Shown: piece by piece, positions 17,120 through 30,081 of the stretch
Numbering within the stretch: the stretch's first letter is position 1
Layout of the letters: the number at the start of each line of letters is the position of its first letter
Assembly: GCF_000759775.1 (NCBI RefSeq)
Contig: NZ_BBMY01000030.1
Span: 1 to 43,304, forward strand
Reading direction: 5' to 3'
Origin: Escherichia albertii NBRC 107761 = DSM 17582
GTDB taxonomy: Bacteria; Pseudomonadota; Gammaproteobacteria; Enterobacterales; Enterobacteriaceae
DNA length: 43,304 bases
Translations under genes and position numbers: made by a program
Notes under the pieces: generated by a model
What the model was told of the DNA's origin: nothing
Seen by the model: only the letters and a program-made list of their open reading frames with translations
Databases searched by the model: none

Positions 17120-18769
17120 ATGGAAATCTTCTTCACCATACTGATAATGACCCTCGTGGTCTCGCTGTCCGGGGTAGTCACTCGTGTCATGCCCTTTCAG
17201 ATCCCGCTTCCGCTTATGCAAATCGCCATTGGTGCGCTACTGGCGTGGCCGACATTTGGTTTGCATGTGGAGTTTGACCCAGAACTCTTTTTAGTCTTAT
17301 TTATCCCGCCGCTGCTGTTTGCGGATGGCTGGAAAACGCCGACCCGCGAATTTCTCGAACATGGTCGGGAGATTTTCGGCCTTGCGCTGGCATTGGTGGT
17401 GGTTACCGTCGTCGGCATTGGCTTTCTTATTTACTGGGTTGTGCCGGGTATCCCGCTGGTTCCTGCCTTTGCGCTGGCGGCCGTTCTCTCTCCAACCGAT
17501 GCCGTAGCGCTCTCCGGGATTGTTGGTGAAGGGCGCATTCCGAAAAAAATCATGGGCATTTTGCAGGGCGAAGCGTTGATGAATGACGCCTCCGGTCTGG
17601 TGTCGCTGAAATTTGCTGTGGCAGTCGCGATGGGAACCATGATCTTTACCGTCGGCGGTGCGACGGTTGAATTTATGAAAGTGGCGATTGGCGGTATTCT
17701 CGCGGGCTTTGTGGTGAGTTGGTTGTATGGTCGCTCGTTGCGTTTCCTGAGCCGCTGGGGCGGCGATGAGCCTGCAACGCAAATCGTACTGCTGTTCCTG
17801 CTGCCGTTCGCTTCTTATCTGATTGCTGAACATATTGGCGTTTCCGGCATTCTCGCGGCGGTTGCCGCTGGGATGACCATCACTCGTTCCGGCGTAATGC
17901 GCCGTGCGCCGCTGGCGATGCGTCTGCGTGCTAACAGCACCTGGTCGATGCTGGAGTTTGTCTTTAACGGCATGGTGTTCTTGTTGTTGGGGCTGCAATT
18001 GCCTGGCATTCTGGAGACATCGCTGATGGCGGCTGAAATCGACCCTAACGTCGAAATCTGGATGCTGTTTACCGACATTATCCTGATTTATGCGGCGTTA
18101 ATGCTGGTTCGTTTTGGCTGGCTGTGGACGATGAAAAAGTTCAGCAACCGTTTCCTGAAGAGGAAGCCGATGGAGTTTGGTTCGTGGACCACACGAGAAA
18201 TCCTGATCGCTTCTTTCGCTGGGGTGCGCGGGGCGATCACTCTGGCCGGTGTGCTCTCTATTCCGCTGCTGTTGCCGGATGGCAACGTCTTCCCGGCGCG
18301 TTATGAGTTGGTCTTCCTGGCGGCTGGCGTCATTCTCTTCTCGCTGTTTGTCGGCGTGGTGATGTTGCCTGTTCTGCTGCAACACATTGAAGTCGCGGAT
18401 CATTCGCAGCAGTTGAAAGAGGAGCGCATTGCGCGTGCTGCAACCGCAGAAGTAGCAATTGTAGCGATCCAGAAAATGGAAGAACGACTGGCGGCAGACA
18501 CCGAAGAGAATATTGACAACCAGTTGCTCACTGAAGTCAGCTCTCGTGTCATTGGTAACTTGCGTCGTCGCGCCGATGGGCGGAACGATGTCGAAAGTTC
18601 AATTCTGGAAGAAAACCTGGAGCGGCGTTTCCGTCTGGCGGCGTTGCGTTCCGAACGCGCAGAACTGTACCACTTGCGCGCCACACGGGAGATCAGCAAT
18701 GAAACACTGCAAAAATTGCTGCACGATCTCGATTTACTGGAAGCGTTGCTGATTGAGGAAAATCAGTAG
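17120..18769 (+). CDS. yjcE: CPA1-family Na+/H+ antiporter YjcE
   Basis: A 549-residue monovalent cation:proton antiporter of the NhaP/NHE (CPA1) family. About 12 membrane helices occupy residues 1-420. Key motifs are LFADGWKTP, AVLSPTDAVALSGIV, the ion-binding pair in EALMNDASGLVSLKFA and GVRGAITLAGVLSIP. A charged cytoplasmic tail of about 130 residues (EERIARAATAEVAIVAIQKM onward) is predicted to be helical or coiled coil. ATG 17120 has AGGGA upstream. The stop is followed by the hairpin at 18807-18830. In K-12, as I remember it, yjcF comes next; here the convergent actP follows after 82 bases. The physiological cation is not established. Confidence 0.93.
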   Translation: MEIFFTILIMTLVVSLSGVVTRVMPFQIPLPLMQIAIGALLAWPTFGLHVEFDPELFLVLFIPPLLFADGWKTPTREFLEHGREIFGLALALVVVTVVGIGFLIYWVVPGIPLVPAFALAAVLSPTDAVALSGIVGEGRIPKKIMGILQGEALMNDASGLVSLKFAVAVAMGTMIFTVGGATVEFMKVAIGGILAGFVVSWLYGRSLRFLSRWGGDEPATQIVLLFLLPFASYLIAEHIGVSGILAAVAAGMTITRSGVMRRAPLAMRLRANSTWSMLEFVFNGMVFLLLGLQLPGILETSLMAAEIDPNVEIWMLFTDIILIYAALMLVRFGWLWTMKKFSNRFLKRKPMEFGSWTTREILIASFAGVRGAITLAGVLSIPLLLPDGNVFPARYELVFLAAGVILFSLFVGVVMLPVLLQHIEVADHSQQLKEERIARAATAEVAIVAIQKMEERLAADTEENIDNQLLTEVSSRVIGNLRRRADGRNDVESSILEENLERRFRLAALRSERAELYHLRATREISNETLQKLLHDLDLLEALLIEENQ

Positions 18770-18806
18770 GCCGAAAGCGACGTGACTTTGCCCGACTTAA
18801 TCTGAA

Positions 18807-18830
18807 AAAGGTGCGATAAATCGCACCTTT
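18807..18830. terminator. Bidirectional terminator between yjcE and actP
   Basis: AAAGGTGCGA-TAAA-TCGCACCTTT is a perfect 10-bp stem with A and T tracts on the two sides. It lies 38 bases after yjcE and 22 bases after the convergent actP end, so it can serve both. Confidence 0.88.
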
Positions 18831-18851
18831 TATCGGTTGGACGATGGGAAA

Positions 18852-20812
<1,961 letters not shown>

Positions 20813-20899
20813 CACAGATTCTCCAGAGGTAATGTAGGGATTGTTTTAGTTCCTGCTCCCTTATGGGAGAAGGTTAACGCTTGGGTAACCCTTGCCGAA

Positions 20900-20979
<80 letters not shown>

Positions 20980-21011
20980 ACCGTTACCGACTCGCATCGG
21001 GCAATTGCGGG

Positions 21012-22970
21012 TTATGAGGGCATTGCGATAGCCTGCTTTTCTTCAAGCAGCTTCTCGACTACGCCAGGATCGGCAAGCGTCGAGGTATCGCCCAGGTTGC
21101 TGGTATCGCCCGCCGCAATTTTGCGCAGAATACGGCGCATAATTTTGCCGGAGCGGGTTTTTGGCAGGGAGTCGGTCCAGTGCAGCACGTCTGGCGTCGC
21201 CAGCGGGCCAATCTCTTTACGCACCCAGTTGCGGACTTCTGCGTACAGTTCTGGTGACGGCTCCTCCCCGTGATTAAGCGTGACGTAGGCGTAAATCGCC
21301 TGACCTTTAATATTGTGCGGAATACCCACTACGGCGGCTTCGGCAATTTTCGGATGCGCTACCAGTGCCGACTCAATCTCCGCTGTCCCCAGACGATGAC
21401 CGGAGACGTTCAGCACATCGTCCACACGCCCGGTGATCCAGTAATAACCATCTTCATCACGACGCGCGCCGTCGCCGCTGAAGTACATATTTTTGAAGGT
21501 GGAGAAATAGGTCTGTTCAAAGCGTTCATGATCGCCAAACAGCGTACGTGCCTGACCCGGCCAGGAATCGGTGATCACCAGACTGCCTTCGGCTGCGCCT
21601 TCCAGCGGGTTACCTTCGTTATCAACTAGCGCAGGTTGTACGCCGAAGAACGGACGCGTCGCTGAACCGGCTTTCAGTTCGGTAGCGCCAGGCAGCGGTG
21701 TGATCATGAAACCGCCAGTTTCGGTCTGCCACCAGGTATCGACTACCGGGCACTTCTCATTGCCGATCTTTTTCCAGTACCACTCCCACGCTTCCGGGTT
21801 AATGGGCTCGCCCACGGAACCGAGAATACGCAGCGACGAGCGGTCGGTGCCTTCAATCGCTTTATCGCCTTCTGCCATCAACGCGCGAATTGCTGTAGGC
21901 GCGGTATAGAGAATATTGACCTGATGCTTGTCCACCACCTGCGCCATACGGGCAGGCGTCGGCCAGTTGGGCACGCCTTCAAACATTAACGTGGTTGCGC
22001 CGCAGGCCAGCGGACCGTAAAGCAAATAACTGTGCCCGGTAACCCAGCCCACATCGGCGGTGCACCAGTAGATATCGCCAGGATGATAATCAAAGACATA
22101 TTTAAAGGTGGTCGCCGCGTACACCAGATAACCGCCGGTGGTGTGCAGCACGCCTTTCGGCTTACCGGTAGAACCGGAGGTATAGAGAATAAACAGCGGA
22201 TCTTCGGCGTTCATCTCTTCCGCCTGGTGCTGATCGCTCGCTTGCGCAATCAGGTCATGCCACCACAGATCGCGCCCTTCCTGCCAGTCGATTTTTCCGC
22301 CAGTGCGCTTCAGTACCACCACATGTTCTACGCTGGTGACGTTCGGATTTTTCAGCGCATCATCGACGTTCTTCTTCAGTGGAATGCTACGCCCGGCGCG
22401 CACGCCTTCATCGGATGTGATAACCAATCGTGAGCTGGAATCGATAATGCGCCCGGCAACCGCTTCCGGCGAGAAGCCGCCGAAAATCACCGAATGCACC
22501 GCACCAATACGCGCGCAAGCCAGCATCGCAACTGCGGCTTCCGGTACCATCGGCATGTAAATTGCCACCACATCGCCTTTTTTAATGCCGAGATCGAGTA
22601 GGGTATTGGCGAAGCGACATACATCGCGGTGCAGTGTTTTATAGCTGATATGTTTGCTCTGGCTGGCGTCGTCGCCTTCCCAGATGATGGCGGTACGATC
22701 GCCGTTTTCTTGCAGGTGGCGGTCAAGGCAGTTCGCCGCCAGATTCAACGTGCCGTCTTCGTACCATTTAATTGAGACATTGCCAGGGGCAAAAGAGGTG
22801 TTCTTCACCTTCTGATACGGCTTGATCCAGTCGAGAATTTTTCCCTGTTCGCCCCAAAAAGTATCTGGTGCGTTAATAGATTGTTGATACATCGCCTCGT
22901 ACTGCTGAGGGTTTATCAGGCAATGGTCTGCGATGTTGGCAGGAATAGGGTGTTTATGAATTTGACTCAT
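21012..22970 (-). CDS. acs: Acetyl-CoA synthetase Acs
   Basis: A 652-residue AMP-forming acetate:CoA ligase that converts acetate, ATP and CoA to acetyl-CoA through acetyl-AMP; this is the high-affinity route for acetate scavenging. Adenylate-forming motifs are [12 protein letters not shown] (P loop), the aromatic TWWQTETG segment, [20 protein letters not shown] with the hinge Asp, and the C-terminal [11 protein letters not shown] holding the catalytic lysine (Lys609 in E. coli numbering), which is inactivated by acetylation. GGAGAAC precedes ATG 22970. It is the first gene of acs-yjcH-actP, is divergent from nrfA, and has CRP-like sites upstream. Confidence 0.98.
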   Translation of the reverse strand: MSQIHKHPIPANIADHCLINPQQYEAMYQQSINAPDTFWGEQGKILDWIKPYQKVKNTSFAPGNVSIKWYEDGTLNLAANCLDRHLQENGDRTAIIWEGDDASQSKHISYKTLHRDVCRFANTLLDLGIKKGDVVAIYMPMVPEAAVAMLACARIGAVHSVIFGGFSPEAVAGRIIDSSSRLVITSDEGVRAGRSIPLKKNVDDALKNPNVTSVEHVVVLKRTGGKIDWQEGRDLWWHDLIAQASDQHQAEEMNAEDPLFILYTSGSTGKPKGVLHTTGGYLVYAATTFKYVFDYHPGDIYWCTADVGWVTGHSYLLYGPLACGATTLMFEGVPNWPTPARMAQVVDKHQVNILYTAPTAIRALMAEGDKAIEGTDRSSLRILGSVGEPINPEAWEWYWKKIGNEKCPVVDTWWQTETGGFMITPLPGATELKAGSATRPFFGVQPALVDNEGNPLEGAAEGSLVITDSWPGQARTLFGDHERFEQTYFSTFKNMYFSGDGARRDEDGYYWITGRVDDVLNVSGHRLGTAEIESALVAHPKIAEAAVVGIPHNIKGQAIYAYVTLNHGEEPSPELYAEVRNWVRKEIGPLATPDVLHWTDSLPKTRSGKIMRRILRKIAAGDTSNLGDTSTLADPGVVEKLLEEKQAIAMPS

Positions 22971-22995
22971 GCTTTTGTTCTCCTTGTTGGATGTT

Positions 22996-23117
22996 AATAA
23001 TATGTGGCATAAGAGTTAAATGTAGGGGTATTGGTAGTTTTGTTTAGTATTTGGGCGGCAGATCACGCAAAAGCAGAATTGTGCAAATAAGAGGCAGGGG
23101 AATTTTTGAAGGTCACC
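22996..23117 (-). promoter_or_regulatory. acs P2 promoter region with two CRP-like sites
   Basis: Read on the minus strand: -10 TATTAT (22996-23001), then CGTGA-TCTGCC-GCCCA centred at 23059.5 and GGTGA-CCTTCA-AAAAT centred at 23109.5. A start near 22990 puts the first site close to -69.5, the position known for CRP I of E. coli acsP2. The second is about 50 bases further upstream, near CRP II (-122.5 in K-12). Each has one good half-site only. Confidence 0.5.
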
Positions 23118-23221
23118 AACAAAAGTTGATTAATTCTTTGAGGAACATGCAGTTATGCATCTGCTTGAAAAAGGGGATAATAATCACTAACTCTAAAGTG
23201 GTATTTTACATGCACTTACAA

Positions 23222-23235
23222 TTGATTAAAAACAA
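23222..23235 (+). promoter_or_regulatory. FNR site of the nrf operon
   Basis: TTGAT-TAAA-AACAA matches the FNR consensus TTGAT-N4-ATCAA at 9 of 10 positions. If centred at -41.5, transcription starts near 23270, with -10-like TACACA just before it. That gives a leader of about 94 bases. TACACAT at 23259 also resembles a NarL/NarP heptamer. Anaerobic activation by FNR is established for nrf in E. coli. Confidence 0.6.
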
Positions 23236-23339
23236 CATTCTAAGTGTGGTTATTTGTTACACATAAGGGCGAGCAATGTCATGGCAGTGTATGTGCGGTT
23301 ACTGTCATGAAAAAACAATAAAAACTGCCATTGCCTTAA

Positions 23340-24800
<1,461 letters not shown>

Positions 24801-24845
24801 CCCCCGTTCCGCCTCGTAAGGGGCGGAAAACACAATGGAGTGAAT

Positions 24846-25412
24846 ATGAGCGTATTACGTTCGTTATTAACTGCTGGGGTGCTGGTGTCGGGCCTGTTGT
24901 GGAGCCTGCACGGAATTACCGCTACCCCTGCGGCACAGGCATCTGATGATCGCTACGAAGTCACCCGGCAGCGTAACCCGGATGCTGCCTGTCTGGACTG
25001 TCATAAGCCAGACACTGAAGGTATGCATGGCAAACATGCTTCCGCTATCAACCCAAATAACAAGCTGCCGGTCACCTGTACCAACTGTCACGGCCAGCCG
25101 TCACCACAACACCGCGAGGGGGTGAAAGATGTGATGCGCTTTAATGAGCCGATGTACAAGGTCGGGGAACAGAACAGCGTTTGTCTGTCCTGCCATTTAC
25201 CGGAACAGTTGCAAAAAGCGTTCTGGCCGCACGATGTTCACGTGACCAAAGTGGCGTGCGCCAGCTGCCATTCCCTGCATCCTCAGCAAGACACGATGCA
25301 GACGTTAAGTGATAAAGGACGGATTAAGATTTGCGTCGATTGCCATAGCGATCAACGTACCAATCCGAACTTTAACCCGGCGTCTGTTCCATTGCTTAAG
25401 GAGCAGCCATGA
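24846..25412 (+). CDS. nrfB: Pentahaem cytochrome NrfB
   Basis: A 188-residue periplasmic electron carrier between the NrfCD quinol dehydrogenase and NrfA. A signal peptide (about 1-33, ending PAAQA) precedes five CxxCH haem sites: CLDCH, CTNCH, CLSCH, CASCH and CVDCH. Little other secondary structure is expected, as in other small multihaem wires. GAGTGA lies just before ATG 24846. An in-frame GTG at 24840 is possible, but the ATG gives the E. coli length. The stop overlaps the nrfC start (ATGA at 25409-25412), so translation is coupled. All haem ligands are histidines. Confidence 0.96.
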   Translation: MSVLRSLLTAGVLVSGLLWSLHGITATPAAQASDDRYEVTRQRNPDAACLDCHKPDTEGMHGKHASAINPNNKLPVTCTNCHGQPSPQHREGVKDVMRFNEPMYKVGEQNSVCLSCHLPEQLQKAFWPHDVHVTKVACASCHSLHPQQDTMQTLSDKGRIKICVDCHSDQRTNPNFNPASVPLLKEQP

Positions 25413-26080
25413 GTTTGTCACGTCGCCAGTTTCTCACCGGCGTCGGCGTGTTGGCGGCAGCCAGCGGCACTGCAGGGCGTGTGGTGGCGAAAACGTTGAA
25501 TATTAACGGCGTGCGTTACGGCATGGTGCATGACGAGTCGTTATGTATCGGCTGTACCGCTTGTATGGATGCTTGTCGGGAAGTCAATAAAGTGCCGGAA
25601 GGCGTCTCGCGGCTGACAATTATTCGCAGTGAACCGCAGGGCGAATTTCCTGATGTGAAATACCGTTTCTTCCGTAAGTCGTGTCAGCACTGCGACCATG
25701 CGCCGTGCGTTGACGTCTGCCCGACTGGCGCTTCTTTTCGCGATGCCGCCAGCGGGATTGTCGATGTTAACCCGGATCTCTGCGTCGGTTGCCAGTATTG
25801 CATCGCTGCATGCCCGTACCGCGTACGCTTTATCCATCCGGTCACGAAGACTGTGGACAAATGCGACTTCTGCCGCAAAACCAATCTGCAGGCAGGTAAG
25901 CTGCCCGCCTGTGTTGAGGCATGTCCAACGAAAGCGCTGACTTTTGGCAACCTGGACGATCCCAACAGTGAAATTTCAAAACTGCTGCGTCAGAAACCCA
26001 CTTACCGCTACAAGCTGGCGCTGGGAACCAAACCGAAGCTGTATCGCGTGCCGTTTAAATACGGGGAGGTGAGTCAATGA
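25409..26080 (+). CDS. nrfC: Tat-exported iron-sulfur protein NrfC
   Basis: A 223-residue periplasmic ferredoxin-like subunit with four [4Fe-4S] clusters that passes electrons from the NrfD quinol site to NrfB. The twin-arginine signal [10 protein letters not shown] at the N-terminus is followed by AAASGTAG. Four cysteine groups follow: [37 protein letters not shown] and CDFCRKTN...CVEACP. Together they supply the 16 ligands typical of the PhsB/PsrB/NrfC family. Both ends overlap neighbours by four bases (ATGA with nrfB upstream and with nrfD downstream). Confidence 0.96.
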   Translation: MSLSRRQFLTGVGVLAAASGTAGRVVAKTLNINGVRYGMVHDESLCIGCTACMDACREVNKVPEGVSRLTIIRSEPQGEFPDVKYRFFRKSCQHCDHAPCVDVCPTGASFRDAASGIVDVNPDLCVGCQYCIAACPYRVRFIHPVTKTVDKCDFCRKTNLQAGKLPACVEACPTKALTFGNLDDPNSEISKLLRQKPTYRYKLALGTKPKLYRVPFKYGEVSQ

Positions 26081-27033
26081 CCCAGGTTTCCGCATTTCAT
26101 TTTGAATCGTTGGTATGGGACTGGCCGATTGCCATCTATCTGTTTTTAGTTGGTATTTCCGCCGGTCTGGTCACGCTGGCGGTACTGCTGCGCCGTTTCT
26201 ACCCACAGGCAGGCGGCGCGGACAGTACGCTACTGCGCACTACGCTGATTGTCGGGCCTGGCGCGGTGATCCTTGGTTTATTGATCCTCGTTTTCCACCT
26301 GGCACGTCCGTGGACTTTCTGGAAGCTGATGTTCCATTACAGCTTTACCTCAGTGATGTCGATGGGGGTGATGCTGTTTCAGCTCTACATGGTGGTGCTG
26401 GTGCTGTGGCTGGCGAAAATCTTTGAACACGATTTGCTTACCCTGCAACAACGTTGGCTGCCGAAGCTGGGGATCGTTCAAAAGGTTCTGAACCTGCTGA
26501 CGCCCGTACATCGTGGACTGGAAACGTTGATGCTGGTACTGGCGGTATTACTGGGGGCGTATACCGGCTTTTTGCTGTCGGCGCTGAAATCGTATCCGTT
26601 CCTCAATAACCCGATCCTGCCGGTGCTGTTCTTGTTCTCCGGGGTTTCATCCGGCGCGGCGATGGTGCTGTTAGCGATGGCGATACGTCAGCGCAGTAAT
26701 CCGCATTCCACGGAAGCGCACTTTGTTCACCGCATGGAAATTCCTGTGGTATGGGGAGAAATTTTCCTGCTGGTGGCCTTTTTCGTCGGTCTGGCGCTGG
26801 GCGATGACGGTAAGGTACGTGCGCTGGCAGCGGCATTGGGCGGCGGTTTCTGGACATGGTGGTTCTGGCTTGGCGTCGCCGGGCTGGGACTGATTGTGCC
26901 GATGTTGCTCAAACCGTGGGTAAATCGCAGTTCAGGCATATCTGCCGTACTGGCGGCGTGTGGCGCCAGCCTGGTTGGGGTGTTGATGCTGCGCTTTTTC
27001 ATTCTCTACGCCGGGCAGTTGACGGTGGCGTAA
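26077..27033 (+). CDS. nrfD: Quinol-oxidising membrane subunit NrfD
   Basis: A 318-residue integral membrane protein of the NrfD/PsrC family that oxidises menaquinol at the periplasmic face and hands electrons to NrfC. Eight or so hydrophobic helices are visible, from YLFLVGISAGLVTLAVLL through VLLGAYTGFLLSALKSYPF and VLFLFSGVSSGAAMVLLA to LVGVLMLRFFILYAG. The motif YTGFLLSA...FLNNPILPVLFLFSG is characteristic of the family. It overlaps nrfC by four bases. Downstream, nrfE has no clear standard start codon close to the nrfD stop. Confidence 0.95.
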   Translation: MTQVSAFHFESLVWDWPIAIYLFLVGISAGLVTLAVLLRRFYPQAGGADSTLLRTTLIVGPGAVILGLLILVFHLARPWTFWKLMFHYSFTSVMSMGVMLFQLYMVVLVLWLAKIFEHDLLTLQQRWLPKLGIVQKVLNLLTPVHRGLETLMLVLAVLLGAYTGFLLSALKSYPFLNNPILPVLFLFSGVSSGAAMVLLAMAIRQRSNPHSTEAHFVHRMEIPVVWGEIFLLVAFFVGLALGDDGKVRALAAALGGGFWTWWFWLGVAGLGLIVPMLLKPWVNRSSGISAVLAACGASLVGVLMLRFFILYAGQLTVA

Positions 27034-27091
27034 GCCAGAAAAGAGGTGGTTTCTGGACGTATTCCTTCCTGAAGTCGGTTTTCTGGCGCTG

Positions 27092-28771
27092 TTGTTAAGT
27101 CTTGGGGTCAATGTGTTGACCCCTCTGACGACTGTCGTGGGCGTGAGGTTGCGCTGGCCTGGTATGATGCGGCTTGCCTGCATTGGCATTCTGGCGCAGT
27201 TCGCGCTGCTACTGCTGGCGTTTGCCATTCTTACTTTTTGTTTTCTCTCCAGCGATTTCTCGGTCATTTACGTCGCCCAACATAGTTACAGCCTGCTGTC
27301 GTGGGAACTCAAACTGGCGGCAGTATGGGGTGGTCATGAAGGTTCGCTGTTGCTTTGGGTGCTGTTGCTTTCTGCCTGGAGCGCATTGTTTGCCTGGCAT
27401 TATCGGCAGCAAACCGATCCGCTATTTCCACTCACGTTAACGGTTTTATCGCTGATACTTGCCGCGCTGCTGCTGTTTGTTGTCGGATGGTCCGATCCTT
27501 TTGTGCGGATATTTCCGCCCGCAATAGAAGGGCGCGATCTCAACCCAATGCTGCAACATCCAGGTCTTATCTTCCATCCGCCGCTGCTTTATCTCGGCTA
27601 TGGCGGTTTGATGGTGGCGGCGAGCGTGGCGTTGGCGAGTTTATTGCGTGGCGATTTTGATGCCGCCAGTGCCCGGGTTTGCTGGCGATGGGCGCTGCCT
27701 GGCTGGTGCGCATTAACCGCAGGGATCATTCTCGGTTCCTGGTGGGCTTATTGCGAACTGGGCTGGGGCGGTTGGTGGTTTTGGGATCCGGTTGAAAACG
27801 CGTCGTTATTACCCTGGCTTTCATCTACCGCGTTGCTACACAGTTTGTCTTTGACACGTCAGCGGGGAATTTTCCGTCACTGGTCTCTGCTGCTGGCGAT
27901 AGTTACCCTGATGCTGTCGCTACTGGGCACGTTGATTGTGCGTTCCGGCATTCTGGTTTCAGTCCATGCGTTCGCGCTGGATAACGTGCGTGCCGTGCCG
28001 TTGTTCAGCCTGTTTGCGCTGATTAGCCTGGCGTCTCTGGCTCTGTATGGCTGGCGAGTGCGGGACGGTGGCCCGGCGGTGCGTTTTTCGGGGTTATCGC
28101 GGGAAATGTTAATCCTCGCTACGCTGTTGCTGTTTTGCGCAGTGCTACTGATCGTGCTGGTGGGAACGCTTTATCCGATGATTTACGGCCTGCTGGGCTG
28201 GGGACGCCTCTCCGTTGGCGCGCCGTATTTTAACCGTGCGACGTTGCCGTTCGGTTTGCTGATGTTGGTGGTGATTGTGCTGGCGGCGTATGTTTCTGGC
28301 AAACGCGCACAGCTTCCGGCGCTACTGGCGCATTCCGGTGTGTTGCTGTTTGCCGCCGGTATCGTGGTTTCCAGCGTTAGTCGTCAGGAAATCAGTCTGA
28401 ATTTACAGCCGGGGCAGGAAGTGACGCTGGCAGGCTACACCTTCCGTTTTGAGCGTCTCGATCTACAGGCTAAAGGCAATTACACCAGCGAAAAAGCGAT
28501 AGTGGCGTTGTTTGACCATCAGCAACGCATTGGCGAATTGACGCCAGAGCGGCGCTTTTATGAGGCACGCCGTCAGCAAATGATGGAACCGTCGATTCGC
28601 TGGAACGGCATCCATGACTGGTATGCGGTCATGGGAGAGAAAACCGGAGCGGATCGTTACGCATTTCGTTTGTATGTACAAAGCGGTGTGCGCTGGGTTT
28701 GGGGCGGTGGATTGTTGATGATTGTGGGCGCGTTATTAAGCGGATTGCGGAGGAGAACGCGCAATGAATAA
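27092..28771 (+). CDS. nrfE: CcmF-like haem lyase subunit NrfE
   Basis: A polytopic membrane protein of the CcmF/NrfE family. With NrfF and NrfG it attaches the special lysine-ligated haem to the CWSCK site of NrfA. The haem-handling WWD domain reads WGGWWFWDPVENASLLPW. Other family segments are WGGHEGSLLLWVLLL, HPGLIFHPPLLYLGYGG and the C-terminal RRFYEARRQQMMEPSIRW. The listed start is a TTG. The CcmF-type N-terminus (FLPEVGFLALL) is encoded in frame just upstream, from about 27062, beyond any ATG, GTG or TTG. An AAAGAGGTGG ribosome site (27040-27049) and an in-frame CTG (27053) suggest a longer protein of about 572 residues. The gene overlaps nrfF by eight bases. Confidence 0.9.
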   Translation: MLSLGVNVLTPLTTVVGVRLRWPGMMRLACIGILAQFALLLLAFAILTFCFLSSDFSVIYVAQHSYSLLSWELKLAAVWGGHEGSLLLWVLLLSAWSALFAWHYRQQTDPLFPLTLTVLSLILAALLLFVVGWSDPFVRIFPPAIEGRDLNPMLQHPGLIFHPPLLYLGYGGLMVAASVALASLLRGDFDAASARVCWRWALPGWCALTAGIILGSWWAYCELGWGGWWFWDPVENASLLPWLSSTALLHSLSLTRQRGIFRHWSLLLAIVTLMLSLLGTLIVRSGILVSVHAFALDNVRAVPLFSLFALISLASLALYGWRVRDGGPAVRFSGLSREMLILATLLLFCAVLLIVLVGTLYPMIYGLLGWGRLSVGAPYFNRATLPFGLLMLVVIVLAAYVSGKRAQLPALLAHSGVLLFAAGIVVSSVSRQEISLNLQPGQEVTLAGYTFRFERLDLQAKGNYTSEKAIVALFDHQQRIGELTPERRFYEARRQQMMEPSIRWNGIHDWYAVMGEKTGADRYAFRLYVQSGVRWVWGGGLLMIVGALLSGLRRRTRNE

Positions 28772-29147
28772 ACGGTTTCTCATGTTACTGCTGCTGTTTG
28801 CTGGCTTTGTACACGCTCAGGTCGTAGACACCTGGCAATTCGCCAATCCGCAACAACAGGAACAGGCGTTAAGTATTGCCAGCCAGTTACGTTGTCCGCA
28901 GTGCCAGAATCAGAACTTACTGGAATCCAACGCGCCGGTGGCGGTCAGTATGCGCCATCAGGTTTACAGCATGGTGGCGGAGGGGAAAAGCGAAGCTGAA
29001 ATCATTGGCTGGATGACCGAACGCTACGGTGATTTTGTTCGCTACAACCCACCGTTAACCGGTCAGACACTGGTGTTATGGGCGCTGCCAGTGGTGGTGT
29101 TGTTGATGGTGGCGCTGATCCTCTGGCAGGTGAGGAAGAAGCAATGA
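28764..29147 (+). CDS. nrfF: CcmH-like haem lyase subunit NrfF
   Basis: A 127-residue thiol-redox subunit of the NrfEFG haem lyase, homologous to the N-terminal domain of CcmH. It reduces or holds the apocytochrome cysteines for haem attachment. A signal peptide ([18 protein letters not shown]) precedes the redox motif [17 protein letters not shown] (CPQC). The three-helix bundle ends in [16 protein letters not shown], and a C-terminal membrane anchor ([18 protein letters not shown]) follows. It overlaps nrfE by eight bases and nrfG by four (ATGA at 29144). Confidence 0.95.
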   Translation: MNKRFLMLLLLFAGFVHAQVVDTWQFANPQQQEQALSIASQLRCPQCQNQNLLESNAPVAVSMRHQVYSMVAEGKSEAEIIGWMTERYGDFVRYNPPLTGQTLVLWALPVVVLLMVALILWQVRKKQ

Positions 29148-29740
29148 AACAGCCTCAAATACCAGTGAAAATGCTGACAACACTCACGATTTTGATGGTA
29201 TTTCTCTGTATCGGCGGTTATCTGCTAAGTCCGAAATGGGCGGCAGTGCGTGCGGAGTATCAACGTCAACGCGATCCGTTGCATCAGTTTGCCAGCCAAC
29301 AAACGCCGGAAGCACAGCTTCAGGTATTGCAGAATAAAATCCGCGTCAATCCACAAAGCAGTGAACAGTGGGCGTTACTGGGCGAGTATTACCTGTGGCA
29401 AAACGATTATAGCCACGCGCTGCTGGCATACCGCCAGGCGTTACGACTGCGCGGTGAAAATGCTGAATTATACGCGGCGTTGGCAACGGTGCTTTATTAC
29501 CAGGAGGGTCAGCATATGACCGCTCAGACTCGCGCGATGATCGACAAATCCCTCGCGCTGGACAGTAATGAAATCACCGCTCTGATGCTGCTGGCCTCCG
29601 ATGCGTTTATGCAGGCAAACTACGCGCAAGCCATCGAACTATGGCAAAAAGTGATGGATTTAAACTCATCTCGGGTCAATCGGGCACAACTGGTGGAGTC
29701 GATTAATATGGCAAAACTGCTGCAGCGGCGATCGGAATAG
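29144..29740 (+). CDS. nrfG: TPR haem lyase subunit NrfG
   Basis: A 198-residue membrane-anchored TPR protein that presents the NrfA C-terminus to the NrfEF lyase. One N-terminal membrane helix ([18 protein letters not shown]) precedes helical repeats: [40 protein letters not shown], then [20 protein letters not shown] and [15 protein letters not shown] set the start at ATG 29144, within the nrfF stop (ATGA), which gives the E. coli length. A longer in-frame reading back to 29078 overlaps nrfF and lacks sense. It is the last gene of the operon; I see no clear hairpin terminator before gltP. Confidence 0.95.
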   Translation: MKQPQIPVKMLTTLTILMVFLCIGGYLLSPKWAAVRAEYQRQRDPLHQFASQQTPEAQLQVLQNKIRVNPQSSEQWALLGEYYLWQNDYSHALLAYRQALRLRGENAELYAALATVLYYQEGQHMTAQTRAMIDKSLALDSNEITALMLLASDAFMQANYAQAIELWQKVMDLNSSRVNRAQLVESINMAKLLQRRSE

Positions 29741-30081
29741 TCACTGTATGTTGAAGATTATGTTATTGAGTTGTTTAAATAATAACCGAATGAACGTAGT
29801 TAAAAAATAATCACAAAACACAATTATTGCATTTTAAACAAATAAAAATCTTTCCATAACAAATAGTTATTCAACTATCTTGCCATAAACTCGCGTTATT
29901 ATGCATTAATGCAGCGAAAAGCTCTGTTGTTAAAGGGTTGCGCAACATGCCGCGCAAATGATACTGATCATAAGCGTTAAAAAACTCTACAAACCAACGC
30001 AACACAATTCATGCCCTGGCAGTATGTCACGTTCTCACGTTTCTGAACGGGGAACGGCGCTCCATTGAGGAAGTCATTCAT
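29741..30081. other. Non-coding gap nrfG-gltP
   Basis: 341 bases with no credible reading frame. The first half is very AT-rich (29750-29910). A loose candidate promoter, TTGCCA at 29879 with TATTAT about 12 bases later, is poorly spaced, so I do not call it. GAGGAAG at 30067-30073 is the gltP ribosome site. Confidence 0.5.
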
